DNA of 64,000 nt from Limnanthes douglasii subsp. nivea (Eukaryota > Streptophyta > Magnoliopsida > Brassicales > Limnanthaceae). This document shows positions 1 to 11,192 of this stretch, one piece after another. The position numbers and the translations under genes were made by a program. The stretch lies in NCBI GenBank assembly GCA_036936605.1, contig JAUPFV010000005.1, positions 7,028,345 through 7,092,344 on the forward strand, read 5' to 3'. Each line of letters begins with the position of its first letter. The stretch's first letter is position 1. The notes under the pieces were generated by a model. That model was given only the letters and a program-made list of their open reading frames with translations. It ran no database searches and had not been told where the DNA came from.

Positions 1-3000
1 ATGGCTTATACAATGGTTGGGTTACATATCTATATCCTACCAAAAATAACCACCATAAGCTAAAAACCACCCACTAAGACATTTTCAGTGTGTTAGCAGA
101 ATCTTGTCCATTACATTAGGCTACGCAAAACTACTTAAACACCTTTGAAACTTCTCCACTAAGCTCCTATGAATTTATACTAGACGTGGTAAAAATTTAG
201 CACGATCAAATTTCATGTTTGCCTAGATATCCTGAAATTGGCGCCATTCTGGCCCCATAATCTGGCCAGTTGTAGGCAGTTTATAGGCCAGAACGGTTAC
301 CTACGTGCCAACATTCTCCACTCACCACTTTTCTCAGGCCACTTTCTGGCAGTTAACTCCTCAATGTGTTTTGCACTTCTCCACCAAAATCCACGTCATT
401 TGGATTGGTAGGATCCGCGCTACTCGCTTATGGGTGTGGATCTACTCTATTGGATAGCTCATACATCCCGTATTGAACTGGACTTGGGCTTTGTCCTGGT
501 GGCTCTAGATAATCATAGAAACTGTTAAGCATACTTTTGCTCGCGATAAAAAAAATTAGCTCGATGGTTTTTCATTTTTATTCAATCTAGCCTTGTTTTC
601 TGGAGGAGTGGCCTACTTTGGTCGGCCCTGGCCACTCTGTGGCCGACCATTGGCCCCATTCTGCGTGCCAGCCGCCCCATTTGACTAATAAACCATGCCA
701 ACTCCTCATTTCTTCGTGTCAATTATTTTATTTCACCTCCTATGACTCTACACTTCCCGAAGCACGCAATGTATCCACACTTAGCCCACCGTAGCTCGAT
801 TTAACACTCACTTGACTCCCATTTTCCACCCTTAAGCTCGCCTTCACTTGGCTTGGCCTTGCACTTGGCCTTCGTCGCGCCAACCCTCATTGCGTTGCCA
901 CTTAGCTTCTGGAATTTTTGAAGGTTTCTCTCTTGGATCCACTTTAGTATAAACGGCCAAGCTCGTTTCTTGTCTTTCGCCCATCTCAATGCCAATCCTC
1001 CTTGGACCGTGCCACACCAATTTTCTTCTGTGTCTTTCTCGGTTTCCTCCAAACTTGTGTCTCCATGCCATATATTTTACCCCTACATTGGATCCCCGAC
1101 ATTCTCAAGGTATATCTGAACCCCTCTAACTCTTCCATGCTGTCAATACTACTTAGTCTCCTTCCACCACCCTGGCATCTTCATACAGTATTCCTGTGTT
1201 GGCCATGCATAAACCTAGCCCTTTTCCTATCGATGCATGTCAAAACTCTTCGCTCATATGCAATACCACCCCCTTCATATGCAAACCGCAAGCTTCAACC
1301 CAAACTGCCTAAATAAACTGTCCTCCATAACGTCCGTTTCTAGCAAGTATATTTTCAACCCGGTCTTACTTGTCCAACCATCTCACCAGTCTATCTGAAA
1401 TCCTTTAACCCCCACTAGTATCCTCACCACAACCATCCAAACACTTCAATATTACTCATTCTAATCCTCTCCCCAAACTGTCTCGCATATGCAATAAATT
1501 TTCTTTATGGTTATCCACACTTCCGGATATGCTACCACCAGTACACCCAGATTTAACCCGATCCCCGTCCCTGAAAGCTTTCCCAAGTCTTATCCCGGCC
1601 AAAACAGTAAACGCCATACAATTTCCCATGCTTTCAAGGCTATCCACTCTCTTGGAATCCGATCGAGCGCTTACTTTCAAATGAATTGGGTGCAATGATT
1701 CAAAACGAGTTAGAAAATAATAAAACTTAAGACTAAGGGTTAGAAGGTCTCATTTTAAATTCTCAGAGGCTTCCCCATCTGCTCGTCTCAATTGACACTT
1801 CCAACCGCATCGTTTCCACAATCGTGATGGCTTGGCCATTGAAACCTATCATTGAATAAAATATTAGGCGTATGAATGTCTCGAAAGAGAGTTATTTTAT
1901 AGATGGTGTGAATAGAATGTTTACTATTGGTCCCGTATTCACCAAATATGTCGAGTTTTACCCCTCTAATTTCGGTCGTGATCATTGTATGGAAGGAGAT
2001 CCTTGTCCGCGAAGAATATATCAGAGGTGGATGTGTTGAGGGCATCTGCTTTAATAAGGTTAACTCGTGGTATGTTGATGACAGAAGCCAACCTCAAATG
2101 TAGTGCTTGCGGAAGCTCTGTGTGTAACCCGTCTGACTAGTATCTCCATGAAAAAATTAGATGTAGGTTTTAAGCCTCTCGCTTCTATCTATTCTTCTCT
2201 CAGGACGACTCTCAGGTTAGTCCAGTTTATCTCATGCTTGTTTACATTGGGCTTGGGAGACCTGGGGCGTGTTTTGAGGACTACATGGTCGCTTTTACTA
2301 GTTTCCGTCGAGTTTCTTGACGAACTCCCTTATATGTTGTCTTTTTATCTCAGTTAGTTGTTGGATCTCTAGTTTTAGCACTCAACATTCCTTTGTGTTG
2401 GTTGTGCGAACATTATTCTCGGATGGGCTAGAAGGTCAGTTTTTATGTTATGGTCGTAAAGTTAGGCATCATGCATGATTGATAATAGATATTTGGCATG
2501 CTTGTCTAGATGGGAAAGCTGCCACAAAGTTTAGGGCGTTGGGGCCTTTTTGGAAAATGTCACTCATGTTTGCCTTTCGAGGGACATCTTCTCCTTCGTG
2601 CGCATTCTGCAGCTCGGGCTATTAGGTCTTCCATGGAAAGGGGCTCCTCCTTGGTGCTCTTATCCACACCCTAATCAATCCTCTGAAAAATAAAGATCTA
2701 ACTTATATGGATCTTGCTCCGGAATTTCTCTCGAGTGGTAAGATAAGAAACTTTTGTATTTTTTCATGTCTTTACTTCGAGATGGGTACTATTTTCAAAT
2801 CCAACTGTGGTATCGTCTTTACTTAGTTTAAGTGCATCAAAGTCACTTACTATGTTGGTTACTCCATATATAACTAAGGAGTATGTTGCGTGTGATCAGT
2901 TTTGAAACACTTCATCTTTCAGAGAAATATTCAGATGGTTTTTCCCCTTCTTGGGTTGTACACAATTACTACGGGGTCAAACTTTTCTTTTAGACATATT

Positions 3001-3480
3001 TTCTATGACTTCTCTATTGCACCAAATTTTTATTATTACGCTGACTTCTCCATCGTTAGATGATTTAAGAATTCTTACTCAGGCCAATTTGGTAAAGATT
3101 TGATGCAAACTTAACCTAGTTCTACAATTCTGTTGTTTGATTTTTATAAATTACCCAGAGGTATTCCCTTTACACCCCTCATTTATCTCCCACCACGTAT
3201 TTCATGCGTGGATGGTAAGTCGATGATGCTGCAATAAAGTGAACCAACTATGTTAGCCCAAGATAATATTGTGAAGGGGGTGTTGAACCAAGTACTATGA
3301 ACTCTTTTATCCCGTCTCACGGTGCAGTATTATGGGAGAATATAAAGTGGTATGATTGAACGAATCTTAACGAGGCGTTGACCACGATGGTGGATTCAGT
3401 CCTAACGTTTCGATAGCTAACGAGGATATATGGTTGAGCTTCAACATAGCTATATTCGGTTGTATACTGTCGTCTCATGA
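1..3480. other. Gene-poor repeat-like intergenic DNA
   Basis: No supported gene. Reading frames here are short (at most about 100 codons), overlap on both strands and resemble no family I recognise. From 230 to 700 the sequence is rich in TGGCC/GGCCA words, like the block at 4265-5335, which suggests old repeat DNA. From 700 to 1650 the plus strand is pyrimidine-rich. No LTR, terminal repeat or target duplication was found. Confidence 0.5.
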
Positions 3481-3485
3481 CTACC

Positions 3486-4013
3486 ACACTATAAACTTAG
3501 CTCGTCGCTCGAGATTGTCATTATACTCGTCGTTAGGTGTCCCTCCTTCCTAGGTTCCTTATGTGGTGGTCGGCTTCTCATTGATAAAAAATGGTCGGGC
3601 CTAGTGCTGGGTAATCCACCATTGTGGGTGGCTTTATTGTTCCTCCCGTTCGATATCATTTGGGTAAAACCCTGGCGAGTCTCTTCTGAATAGATATGCA
3701 TGTGACACGATTGTGTGATATCTTCTTTGGCCACCATGATGCTCTTAACGAATTGCACAATCTTTCTCACTTGCTGAGTTAGGTTATTGATTATCTAGTT
3801 AGTGAGAATGACGGGATCCTCATTTCGCTCACAATTGTCAAAAGAAATGAAAATGATATTATGTTTGGGAGCGATAAATGGGGAAATGAGGTGTTCTTTG
3901 TATGGAAGACTTTCTCTATTGGTAGAGTGTATTAGCTCACCGCCAATGCTTACCTCTCGGGGCGAGGTGAGCTGCAGCGCCATACTCTTTGTCCAATTTT
4001 GTATATTTTTCAT
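3486..4013 (-). pseudogene. Possible gag-like remnant
   Basis: On the minus strand two open stretches (4013-3795 and 3770-3489) lie in one frame, separated by one stop. The joined stretch is about 170 residues, charged and low in hydrophobics. It contains an NNLTQQVRKIVQFV helix-like segment and a basic RPDHF...RSRPPHKEPRKEG segment, which resembles the charged N-terminal region of Gag in some plant Ty3/gypsy elements. No conserved gag core, zinc knuckle or LTR was found beside it. This is a weak call; it could be chance coding-like sequence. Confidence 0.25.
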
Positions 4014-4264
4014 GATCTTAGATACATGATGTCGAAAGTAGAAGTTTGAGATTTTATGTAGATTTGGATATTGGCTGATTTCGTTCCCGGTAACAGAACT
4101 AAAATGGTGAGGTTAAAGTCGCTTAAACTTATGATGTTAGAGAAATTTTGACAAGTAAAGATTAACAACAACATATTTGATGAACTTGAAAAAAAAATGT
4201 GGGAACAACGGCGGCTAAGTATTTGTTAATGAACGTGGAGGCGTCAAGCTCATGCTCGTTGCGA

Positions 4265-5335
4265 GCTTATTGTGCAGTTTTACGAGTCCCTCCTTTCAGA
4301 CTGCACTATGGGACCAGATGAGTCTTGGCTAACTCGCGTAGGCTTTGGAGGAGGATACCTCCATGTTGGGATAATTTTGGTCAACATGACAATTTTGGCC
4401 ATGTCCCGAAGTAAACTTAGCCAAGCTGGCCAACTTGGCCTTAAGCTACTAGATGGTTACTAAGGGTGGCTGGCGAGCCTTGGCCAAACTAGCCTTAAGC
4501 AACAAGATGGTCGTCTACGTCTGGCTGGGCGGACTAGGCCAACAAGGCCTTAAATGACCAAATGGTCACCAAAGGTTGGTTGAGCAGATATGGACAACCT
4601 GGTCTTAAGTAACCAATTGGTCCCCTAAGGCTGGCTGGCCAGACTAGGCAAAGCTGGGCGTGCTGACCACTTTAGCTTTGGCCAAGTAGCAACCGAGGCT
4701 GAGATTTTGGGACTTGGGTTTGGCCTTCCGGCCAAGATTCTTCTAGTTGTCCAAAGTAGCATGTTTACATAACTTGGTATTTTGTTTAGTTAGTATACTT
4801 AGATTTTTTAATAGGGAAAACTTGACCAGACTTGAGACAACCTTAGTATGGTCTTCACGCCATATTGGTCATATCTTATTGCACGGGTTTGCAAGCCGCT
4901 CGTTTCAGATTACACCAAGAGACCAGATAAGGCTTGGCTAAACCCGATAGAATTCTCGAGGAGAATTCTGAAGAAAGATTCCTCCGTTTCAAGATAATTT
5001 AAGCTGTCGGGACAATTTTGGTCATATCCTGAGGCAAACTTGGCCAAGTTGGCCAAGATGGTCGCCTAAGCCTAGTTTTCCAAACTTGGCCAAGTTGGCG
5101 TTAAGCGACGAGATGGTCGTCTAAAGCTGGCTGGCCGGACTTGGCCAACCTGGCCTAAAGCCATCAACTAGTCGCCTAAGGCTGGCTGGCTACTTTGGCC
5201 TTGGCCAAGTGGCTAATGAGCCTGAGCTTTTGGGATCCAGGTTTGGCCTTCCGACCAAGATTCTTCTAATTGTCCGACGTAGCATGGTTAGGTAACTTGA
5301 TCTTTTTTGGGGCTAGTTTATTAAAAAAACATCAT
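4265..5335. repeat. Two tandem copies of a ~0.5-0.6 kb TGGCC-rich unit
   Basis: Two diverged direct copies follow one another, about 4265-4810 and 4870-5335. Shared landmarks in the same order are TTTCAGA..GACCAGAT, AATTTTGGTCA, many short CTGGCTGGCC / CTTGGCCAA words separated by GATGGTCG(C/T)CTA, then GGTTTGGCCTTCC..CCAAGATTCTTCTA and TAGCATG. Inside each copy the TTGGCCAA-type words form an irregular 30-50 bp subrepeat. No coding capacity is supported. It may be the tandem-repeat part of an LTR element or a decayed satellite. Confidence 0.7.
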
Positions 5336-5656
5336 GGGACAAGCTTGGTCAGAGCTCGAGCAAGCTTGGCCAGGTCTCGAGGTAAGTAGATCATTAGGTT
5401 TTGATTGTTCCTCACTTAAATGATATTTATATCGTGTCATCTTCTAATCCATTATGGCTATGGCGTTATTCATGATTTTAAATATGAACATAATCGTTTG
5501 TATCTAACATGATTGTTGATGGAAACTAGTGTTGATCTAACAATAACAGGTATAGAAGTGGTAGGAATCAAGCTTTCTTATAGGAGCTCATCAATCTCAT
5601 ATAAGTCTTCTCTCCGCTAGATATTAATATATTTTATCGGATTTTCAGTAGTGGTT

Positions 5657-6166
5657 TGTTAGGTCAAATAATATAACTAAGCTTGTGTGTAGTTTATTTC
5701 ATCTAAACATGTTACCTTCCTCGAGTTAGATGAAAAGATAGTGAAGCTGGCAATGATGATAGGACAGTGAAGATGATGCAAGTGTTAGACTCATTAAAGA
5801 GAGCTTGAGTGAATTTGAAAAGACAATTTAATTTAGTGAATCATATATTACACATTAAGGACTGTAAACTTTTTTTCTTCTTTGTGTTATAGTCTCTACA
5901 AAAAAAACCAAAAAACTAGGTTTTTGTTTATGCATCGAAAACGGCACAAGCACTGTATCTTTCTAATAAAATTGATCTGCAGCAGGTCCGGAGACGTAAG
6001 CATAATTTGTTGAACTCCATTAACAATTGTGTGTTTGATTTCACTTTTTTGTGTTTTTCTTTCTTTTGATCAGATTGCAGGAAAAATGTGTATTTTCCCA
6101 ACACCCGTTTTTACCTCAAGCCAATTTAGAAGTAATTTTCCCGGAAATTAGTGTATTTCCCTTACA
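5657..6166 (+). repeat. 5' LTR of the copia element
   Basis: 510 bp, begins TGTTAGGTCAAATA and ends GTATTTCCCTTACA. It aligns with 13510-13904 over the start (CTAAG...TAGTTTATTT), the middle (GATGATAGGACAGTGAAG) and the end (AAATTAGTGTATTTCCC). It contains about 115 bp absent from the 3' copy, so one LTR has a sizeable indel. Confidence 0.9.
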
Positions 6167-6168
6167 AC

Positions 6169-6180
6169 TCGTATAGGAGC
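6169..6180 (+). other. Primer binding site (initiator-Met type, mutated)
   Basis: TCGTATAGGAGC lies two bases after the LTR end and differs from the standard plant copia site TGGTATCAGAGC at three positions. It is followed by GAGGTTGGTAGC, as usual for such leaders. Confidence 0.65.
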
Positions 6181-6224
6181 GAGGTTGGTAGCGATCCAAA
6201 GAAGGTCAGATTTGAGTCGGAGCA

Positions 6225-7020
6225 ATGGCTACAGACGAAGGAAAGGTGAGGCTCTAAAATTCGATGGTGTAGATTTTGGGTTCATGAAGATGCAGATTTA
6301 AGATTATCTATATCATAAAAAAAACTCTATCAACCCCTCTCAGAGAAGAAACCAGAGATTATGAAAGATGAAAAACGAACCTTTCTTGAAAAATAAGATC
6401 TTTGAGTCATCTGATTGACGCTATCCCGCAATGTTTCTTTTAACATCGTAAAGGAAACAACCATGGAGGGTCTTATGAAGGCTCTCTCCAGTATATATGA
6501 GAAGTCATCAGCGTCTAACAAAGTTCACTTCATGATGCGTTTATTCAATTTGCGAATGACGGAAGGCGCGTCGGTAGCTCAACACCTTAATGAACTCAAT
6601 TCAATCACAACCCAGTTGAGTTCAGTTGAAATTGATTTTGATGAATAAACACGAGCATTGATACTCTTGTCTTCACTGCCAGATAGTTGGAATGCTACTG
6701 TCACGATGGTGAAGAGCTCATCCGGAAGTAATAAGTTGAAATTTGATGATGTTCGCGACCTAGTTCTTAGTGAAGAGATTCGAAGGAGAGAATCAGGTGA
6801 GTCATCAATATCTTCAGTCTTACATAAAGAATCGAGAGGAATAAATTCAACCAAAGGATAATGATGCGGTAAATCAAACTATCGAGGGAAATTAAGAGAC
6901 TGAAGGTCCAAGTCTAGGAATCTTAAAAATTTCCAGGGGTTGAGAAACATCGAGTTTGGAATTGTAGGAAGACTGGGAACTCTGAAATTCAGTGCAAGAG
7001 AGAACCAAAGGACTAGGAGA
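6225..7020 (+). pseudogene. Copia Gag, decayed
   Basis: The gag frame probably starts at the ATG at 6225, soon after the primer site. Open pieces at 6415-6645 and 6658-6861 carry the copia Gag core (UBN2/gag-polypeptide type): a segment with LSSIYEK followed by MTEGASVAQHLNELNSITTQL, then SSLPDSWNATVTMV. These are strongly copia-like and are interrupted by stops and frameshifts. A zinc knuckle lies at about 6950-6995 but is damaged (WNCRKTGNSEIQCKR: one Cys and the His are replaced). In intact copia elements Gag forms the virus-like particle in the cytoplasm; this copy cannot make a full protein. Confidence 0.8.
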
Positions 7021-7065
7021 AGAAGACAGAGGAAAATATCATTTTAGAAGGAGATGATGCGTTAT

Positions 7066-7216
7066 TATGTTCCTTAGAAAGTAGGCAAGAGTCTTGGGTG
7101 TTAGACTCTGAAGCATCGTTTCACGTTACTTCGAAGAAATAATTCTTCGAGAGGTATGTCGCTGGTAACCTTGGAAAAGTATATCTCGGTGATGATCAAC
7201 CTTGTGATATTATTGG
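7066..7216 (+). pseudogene. Copia protease fragment, interrupted by an insertion
   Basis: The frame reads SWVLDSEASFHVTS, the copia retropepsin active-site region. The usual DSGAS is changed to DSEAS, so the catalytic loop is altered. A stop follows at the segment that is normally KEFF. The frame runs to DIIGN and then meets the nested gypsy element at 7222; it resumes after 10171 with GTVKIKL, so the insertion split the protease exactly at the duplicated TAATG. Confidence 0.82.
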
Positions 7217-7221
7217 TAATG

Positions 7222-7612
7222 TGATATAGAGTGAAACGCAGAGAAGCCTAAAGGGATAAAAACCCTAATTTTTTATTAATAAAAAACAACTCCCTTAAAA
7301 ATAGGGTTTGAGGCACTTTAAATAAGAATCGCTCAAATCCCTAATACAAAATATGGAAACAAAAATAAACGCAATAAAATAATATCACTTTAAATCTGAA
7401 TGTAATCAGATTTAATTTGATATCTTAAGTAGATCCTTAAAATATAAAAAATAAAATAAAACTAAAACTAAAACATTTAAATATTATAAAATATTTAAAT
7501 ATTATTTTGCAGAGGCCTTCCGCCTACATCATCCTTCCCCAACTGTCAATTCACAGCATTCTTCAGGTGATCGCCAGTCTTCATAAATTCAAGCGCTAAA
7601 CTATCTGCATCA
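7222..7612 (-). repeat. 3' LTR of the nested gypsy element
   Basis: 391 bp; on the minus strand begins TGATGCAGATAG and ends CTCTATATCA. Same length as the partner at 9776-10166, with about 8 substitutions. It holds the 3' end of the reading frame's downstream region and AT-rich sequence. Confidence 0.95.
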
Positions 7613-9744
7613 TTCCCGCCGGGGTCGAGAAGATTCGTCCTCGAATCATAACCCATCTCCTCATCAGAAGAGTCACCTGCATAAGGAATCAAATGCTTAA
7701 CATTAAAGACATCAGACGTACGAAGATGGCTAGGCAAACGCAGTCGATAAGCATTCGGGTTGATCGGCTCCACAATCTCCACCGGGCCAATCTTCCGGGC
7801 GGCCAGTTTGTTGTACTCACTAGCAGGGTACCGATTTTTGGTTAAAACTGCCCACACATAATCACCAACTTTGAACTGAACAGGACGACGATAAGAATCC
7901 GCCTCAGACTTATACTTGACGGTGCTCAAGACAAGCTGATTGTAAGTCGTCTGGTGGGTTTGGCGAATCTGCGATACAAGCTCCTCAGCAATTGTGTGAA
8001 CACGAATTTTACTGGGCAGGGCGACCAAGTCGACAGGACCCCGGGGCACAACACCATACATCACCTGGAAAGGACAAAGACCCGTCGAGCGGTGAAGGGC
8101 ATGATTGTGGGCAAACTCTGCCTGCGGTAGGCATTGATCCCATGCCTTCGGGTGATCTCCCACCAGGCTGGTGTCACGGTCAGAAACTGGAAACACATCT
8201 GTAAACACATCACTCCCAACAGGGCTGGCAATAGGAAACACATCGGCAAACACATTAGTCACAACAGAGCTAGCAATGGGAAACACATCTACAAACACAT
8301 CAGTCCCAACAGGGCTAGCAACGGGAAACACATCTGCAAACACATCAGTCCCAACATGGCCAGCAATAGGAAACACTTCTGCAAACACAGCAGTCCCAAC
8401 ATGGCCAGCAATAGGAAACACTTCTGTAAACACATCAGTCCCAACAGGGCTAGCAATAGGAAACACATCTGCAAACACATTAGTCACAACAGGGCTAGCA
8501 ACGGGAAACACATCTGCAAACACATCAGTCCCAACAGGGCTAGCAACGGGAAACACATCAAACACATCAGTCCCAACATGGCTAGCAATAGGAAACACCT
8601 CTGCAAACACATCAGTCCTAACATGGCTAGCAATAGGAAACACATCTGCAAACACATTAGTCACAACAAGACTAGCAACGGGAAACACATCTACAAACAC
8701 ATCAACTGTCTCAACCTCCGCCGTAACCTCCGCCATATCATCATCATATGTATCAAACTTTGGAGGACCATCAAGCACAATGGGATTCGGTTCAAACGCC
8801 TCCTGAGAGAAAAGACCCCTAGCACCCGCAGCATTTGGACACTCTACCTGACAATGCCCTAACTCGCCACAACCATAGCAGCGTAAATTGCTTGAAGAAC
8901 GGCTTGGCGCACCGCGCCCAGGAGGGATCGGATCAGGGGTTGGACGGGGAACTGGTTTGGACGCAAAAATCACTGAAGAAGCACCGGTCCGTATGCTGGT
9001 CTGGGTCCGGCGAGCCCACTGCTTTTCTGCCTGGAGGGCACGCCGATAGGCTCCGGAAACAGAGGACGGGTCGAACATATTAAGCAAATCTTGAAGCTGA
9101 CGCCGCAACCCACCAATATAGCGTGATACCCGCTGATGCGGCGACTCGGTCACATATGTGCGAGCCAGCAGCTGATAGAATTCTTCGGTATATTCATCCA
9201 CAGATCTGGTTCCCTTACGAAGATTCTGAAGTCGCTGGTAGAATTCCTGCTCGAAGTTTTAAGGAAGGAAAGCCTTGCGGATTTTTCTTTTGAACTTCTC
9301 CCAGCTGCGGACTTTATCTTTGCCTTAACGCGCGCGGTTCTTCTTCACCTGCTGCCACCAAGCCTGTGACCTACCGCGTAGGTGAATGGTGACTAAAGCG
9401 ACCCTTCTCTCCTCGGGAACTTCCTTGAAGTCCAGGACTTCTTCAATCTGGGATAACCAATCGATAAGTGCCTCTGCCTTAAGGTTGCCATCAATGTCCG
9501 TGATGTCTATCTTGAATCCAAGCTCCCAGCGGCGGGTGTGAGAAGTATTCTGGTCGATCCCCTCCCCAAAAGGGTTATCCATACCCTCACCCTCTGTTCC
9601 TTGTTGCCTGGCGTTCAGATCAGCCATCTGACGGGTTAGATCGGCTACTTGACGGTGTAGGTCAGCAACTTCACGATCATCTAAATCACTTGTATCTCTA
9701 GTCACTGCAGCGCCACCGCGACGGCTGGTTCTTCCTCGCACCAT
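7546..9744 (-). pseudogene. Gag / integrase C-terminal fusion ORF with in-frame minisatellite
   Basis: One frame runs from ATG at 9744 to the stop at 7546 and is broken only by two TAA codons (9327-9325 and 9261-9259). Downstream of these it is open for over 550 codons. Order: coiled-coil N-terminus with REVADLHRQVADL; retrotransposon Gag core (ALIDWLSQIEEVLDF ... RSQAWWQQVKK ... DEYTEEFYQLL); CX2CX4HX4C zinc knuckle CYGCGELGHCQVEC; acidic linker; 12 repeats of about 15 residues around DVFADVFPVASPVGT; then directly the Ty3/gypsy integrase C-terminal part (HPKAWDQCLPQAEFAHN ... FKVGDYVWAVL ... LPSHLRTSDVFNVKHL). The catalytic part of pol is deleted. The stops may be recent, since the rest of the frame is kept. 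The frame reaches about 65 bp into the 3' LTR. Confidence 0.9.
8165..8715 (-). repeat. 45-bp minisatellite, about 12 units, inside the ORF
   Basis: On the plus strand the unit reads ACATCAGTCCCAACAGGGCT then AGCAACGGGAAACACATCTGC with small changes; one unit lacks 3 bp and the last units are degraded. All length changes are multiples of 3, so the frame of the minus-strand ORF is kept. Each unit encodes about 15 residues. Two unit subtypes alternate (CAGGGCTAGCAACGGG and CATGGCCAGCAATAGG), which suggests expansion by unequal exchange of multi-unit blocks. Confidence 0.95.
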
Positions 9745-9759
9745 CTCGCAGGATTTCCT

Positions 9760-9772
9760 GGCTCTGATACCA
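9760..9772 (-). other. Primer binding site, perfect initiator-Met type
   Basis: Minus strand TGGTATCAGAGCC, three bases inside the 5' LTR edge at 9776. It fixes the element's orientation. Confidence 0.92.
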
Positions 9773-9775
9773 CTA

Positions 9776-10166
9776 TGATATAGAGTGAAACGCAGAGAAG
9801 CCTAAAGGGATAAAAACCCTAATTTTTTATTAATAAAAAATAACTCCTTTAAAAATAGGGTTTGAGGCACTTTAAATAAGAATCGCTCAAATCCCTAATA
9901 CAAAATATGGAAACAAAAATAAACGCAATAAAATAATATCACTTTAAATCTGAATGTAATCAGATTTAATTTGATATCTTAAATAGATCCTTAAAATATA
10001 AAAAATAAAATAAAACTAAAACTAAAACATTTAAATATTATAAAATATTTAAATATTATTTTGTAGAGGCCTTCCGCCTACATCATCCTTCCCCAACTGT
10101 CAATTCACCGTATTCTTCGGGTGATCGCTAGTCTTCATAAATTCAAGCGCTAAACTATCTGCATCA
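9776..10166 (-). repeat. 5' LTR of the nested gypsy element
   Basis: 391 bp, TG...CA ends, adjacent to the primer site at 9772-9760 and to the TAATG target duplication at 10167-10171. Confidence 0.95.
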
Positions 10167-10171
10167 TAATG

Positions 10172-11187
10172 GTACTGTGAAGATTAAGTTGAGTAGGTCT
10201 GTATGGGAACTAAAATATGTCAGACATATCCCTGATCTGAGAAAGAACTTAATCTCAGTAAGGCAGTTGGCTAGGGAAGACTACAATACGATCTTCTATG
10301 GTGAAAATTGGAAGATTTCAAAGTAAACAATGACAGTTGCTCGCGAAAAGAAGACTGGTACTCTTTACAAGATAGCAGAGACAAGATTTCAAAGTAAGAA
10401 ATGACAGTTGCTTGCGAAAATCCAAACGTATGGCACCAGAGGCTTAGCCACATGAGTGAGAAGGGTATGAAATTATGTACTCGAAGGGGGAGCTTCCAGG
10501 TCTTAAGTCAGTCGATATAGACATGTGCAAAGATTGCATACTTGGAAAACATAAAAGGGTCAGATTTCAGACGAGTGGCAGAACCCCAAAGAAAGAAATG
10601 CTGGAGCTTGTTCACTCTGACATTTGATGGCCAACAAATGTTTCATCTATAGGATAAAAATACTATTTTGTGACCTTTATCGATGATCATTCTCGAAAGG
10701 TATGGGTTTATTTTCTAAACCATAAATCTGAAGTGTTTGATATTTTTAGGAGATGGAAATCTATGGTTGAGAATGAGACAGATCTGAAGATTAAAAAGCT
10801 GAGAACCAATAATGGTGGTGAATATAAGAACATCAAATTCAAGAAGTTTTGTTATGAGCACGAGATCGGGATTGAGAGAACCGTGACATGTACGCTTCAA
10901 CACAATGGTATTTCCAAAAGTATGAACAAAATGTTGACAGAAAGATCCAGAAGAATTCATATACAGTCTGGTTTACCGAAGCAGTTCTGGGATGAAGCAA
11001 TTAACACATCGGCTTACCTGGTTAATCGAGGCCCATCGGTTCCTTTAGAACATAGAATACCAGAGGAGGTATGGAGTGGTAAGGATATAAAATTATCACA
11101 TCTAAGATTTTTTGGTTGTACATTATATGTTAATATAATTGATCAAGGCAGGAACATGCTTGATGTGAAATCAAAGAAATATTACTT
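10172..11187 (+). pseudogene. Copia pre-integrase and integrase core, decayed
   Basis: This continues the copia frame after the nested insertion. GAG-pre-integrase segments appear first (VRHIPDLRKNLISVRQLA; later a WHQRLSHMSEKGM-like stretch out of frame; CKDCILGKHKRV-like zinc-binding remains). The open piece at 10670-11221 holds the rve integrase core: FIDDHSRKVWVYFL (first catalytic Asp kept), then RTNNGGEY where the second catalytic Asp is Asn, and NGISKSMNKML where the usual catalytic Glu is Lys. SAYLVNRGPSVPL-like and LRFFGCTLYV blocks follow. The integrase is inactive by two of its three catalytic positions. The frame is cut at 11187 by the solo LTR and resumes at 11548 with DYGENDFGYR. 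Confidence 0.88.
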
Positions 11188-11192
11188 GATCG

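Larger units (their letters stand above)
7222..10166 (-). mobile_element. Non-autonomous Ty3/gypsy LTR element (Gag plus integrase C-terminus)
   Basis: A 2,945 bp element inserted in the copia protease. It has two 391 bp LTRs, perfect TG...CA ends and a perfect 5 bp target duplication TAATG (7217-7221 and 10167-10171). It reads on the minus strand: 5' LTR 9776-10166, perfect primer site 9760-9772, gag from 9744, 3' LTR 7222-7612. By eye the LTRs differ at about 8 of 391 positions (about 2%), so this is the youngest large insertion seen here. Protease, RT, RNase H and the integrase core are absent; a 45-bp minisatellite sits at the join. It resembles the Gag-only small elements called TR-GAG, with an added integrase C-terminus. 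Confidence 0.95.

Noticed and set aside
1002..1316. 104-codon plus-strand frame with hydrophobic stretch
   Set aside because: No recognised domain, pyrimidine-rich composition explains the Pro/Leu/Ser content, and an overlapping minus frame is equally open.
8165..8715. Regular repeats that might suggest a CRISPR array
   Set aside because: Units are directly adjacent without unique spacers, vary in sequence, and sit in a plant retroelement ORF.
8134..8862. Long plus-strand open frames (242 and 211 codons) across the minisatellite
   Set aside because: They are by-products of the 45-bp repeat, whose length divisible by 3 keeps all frames open. The minus strand carries Gag zinc knuckle and integrase words in one frame on both sides, so that strand is the coding one.
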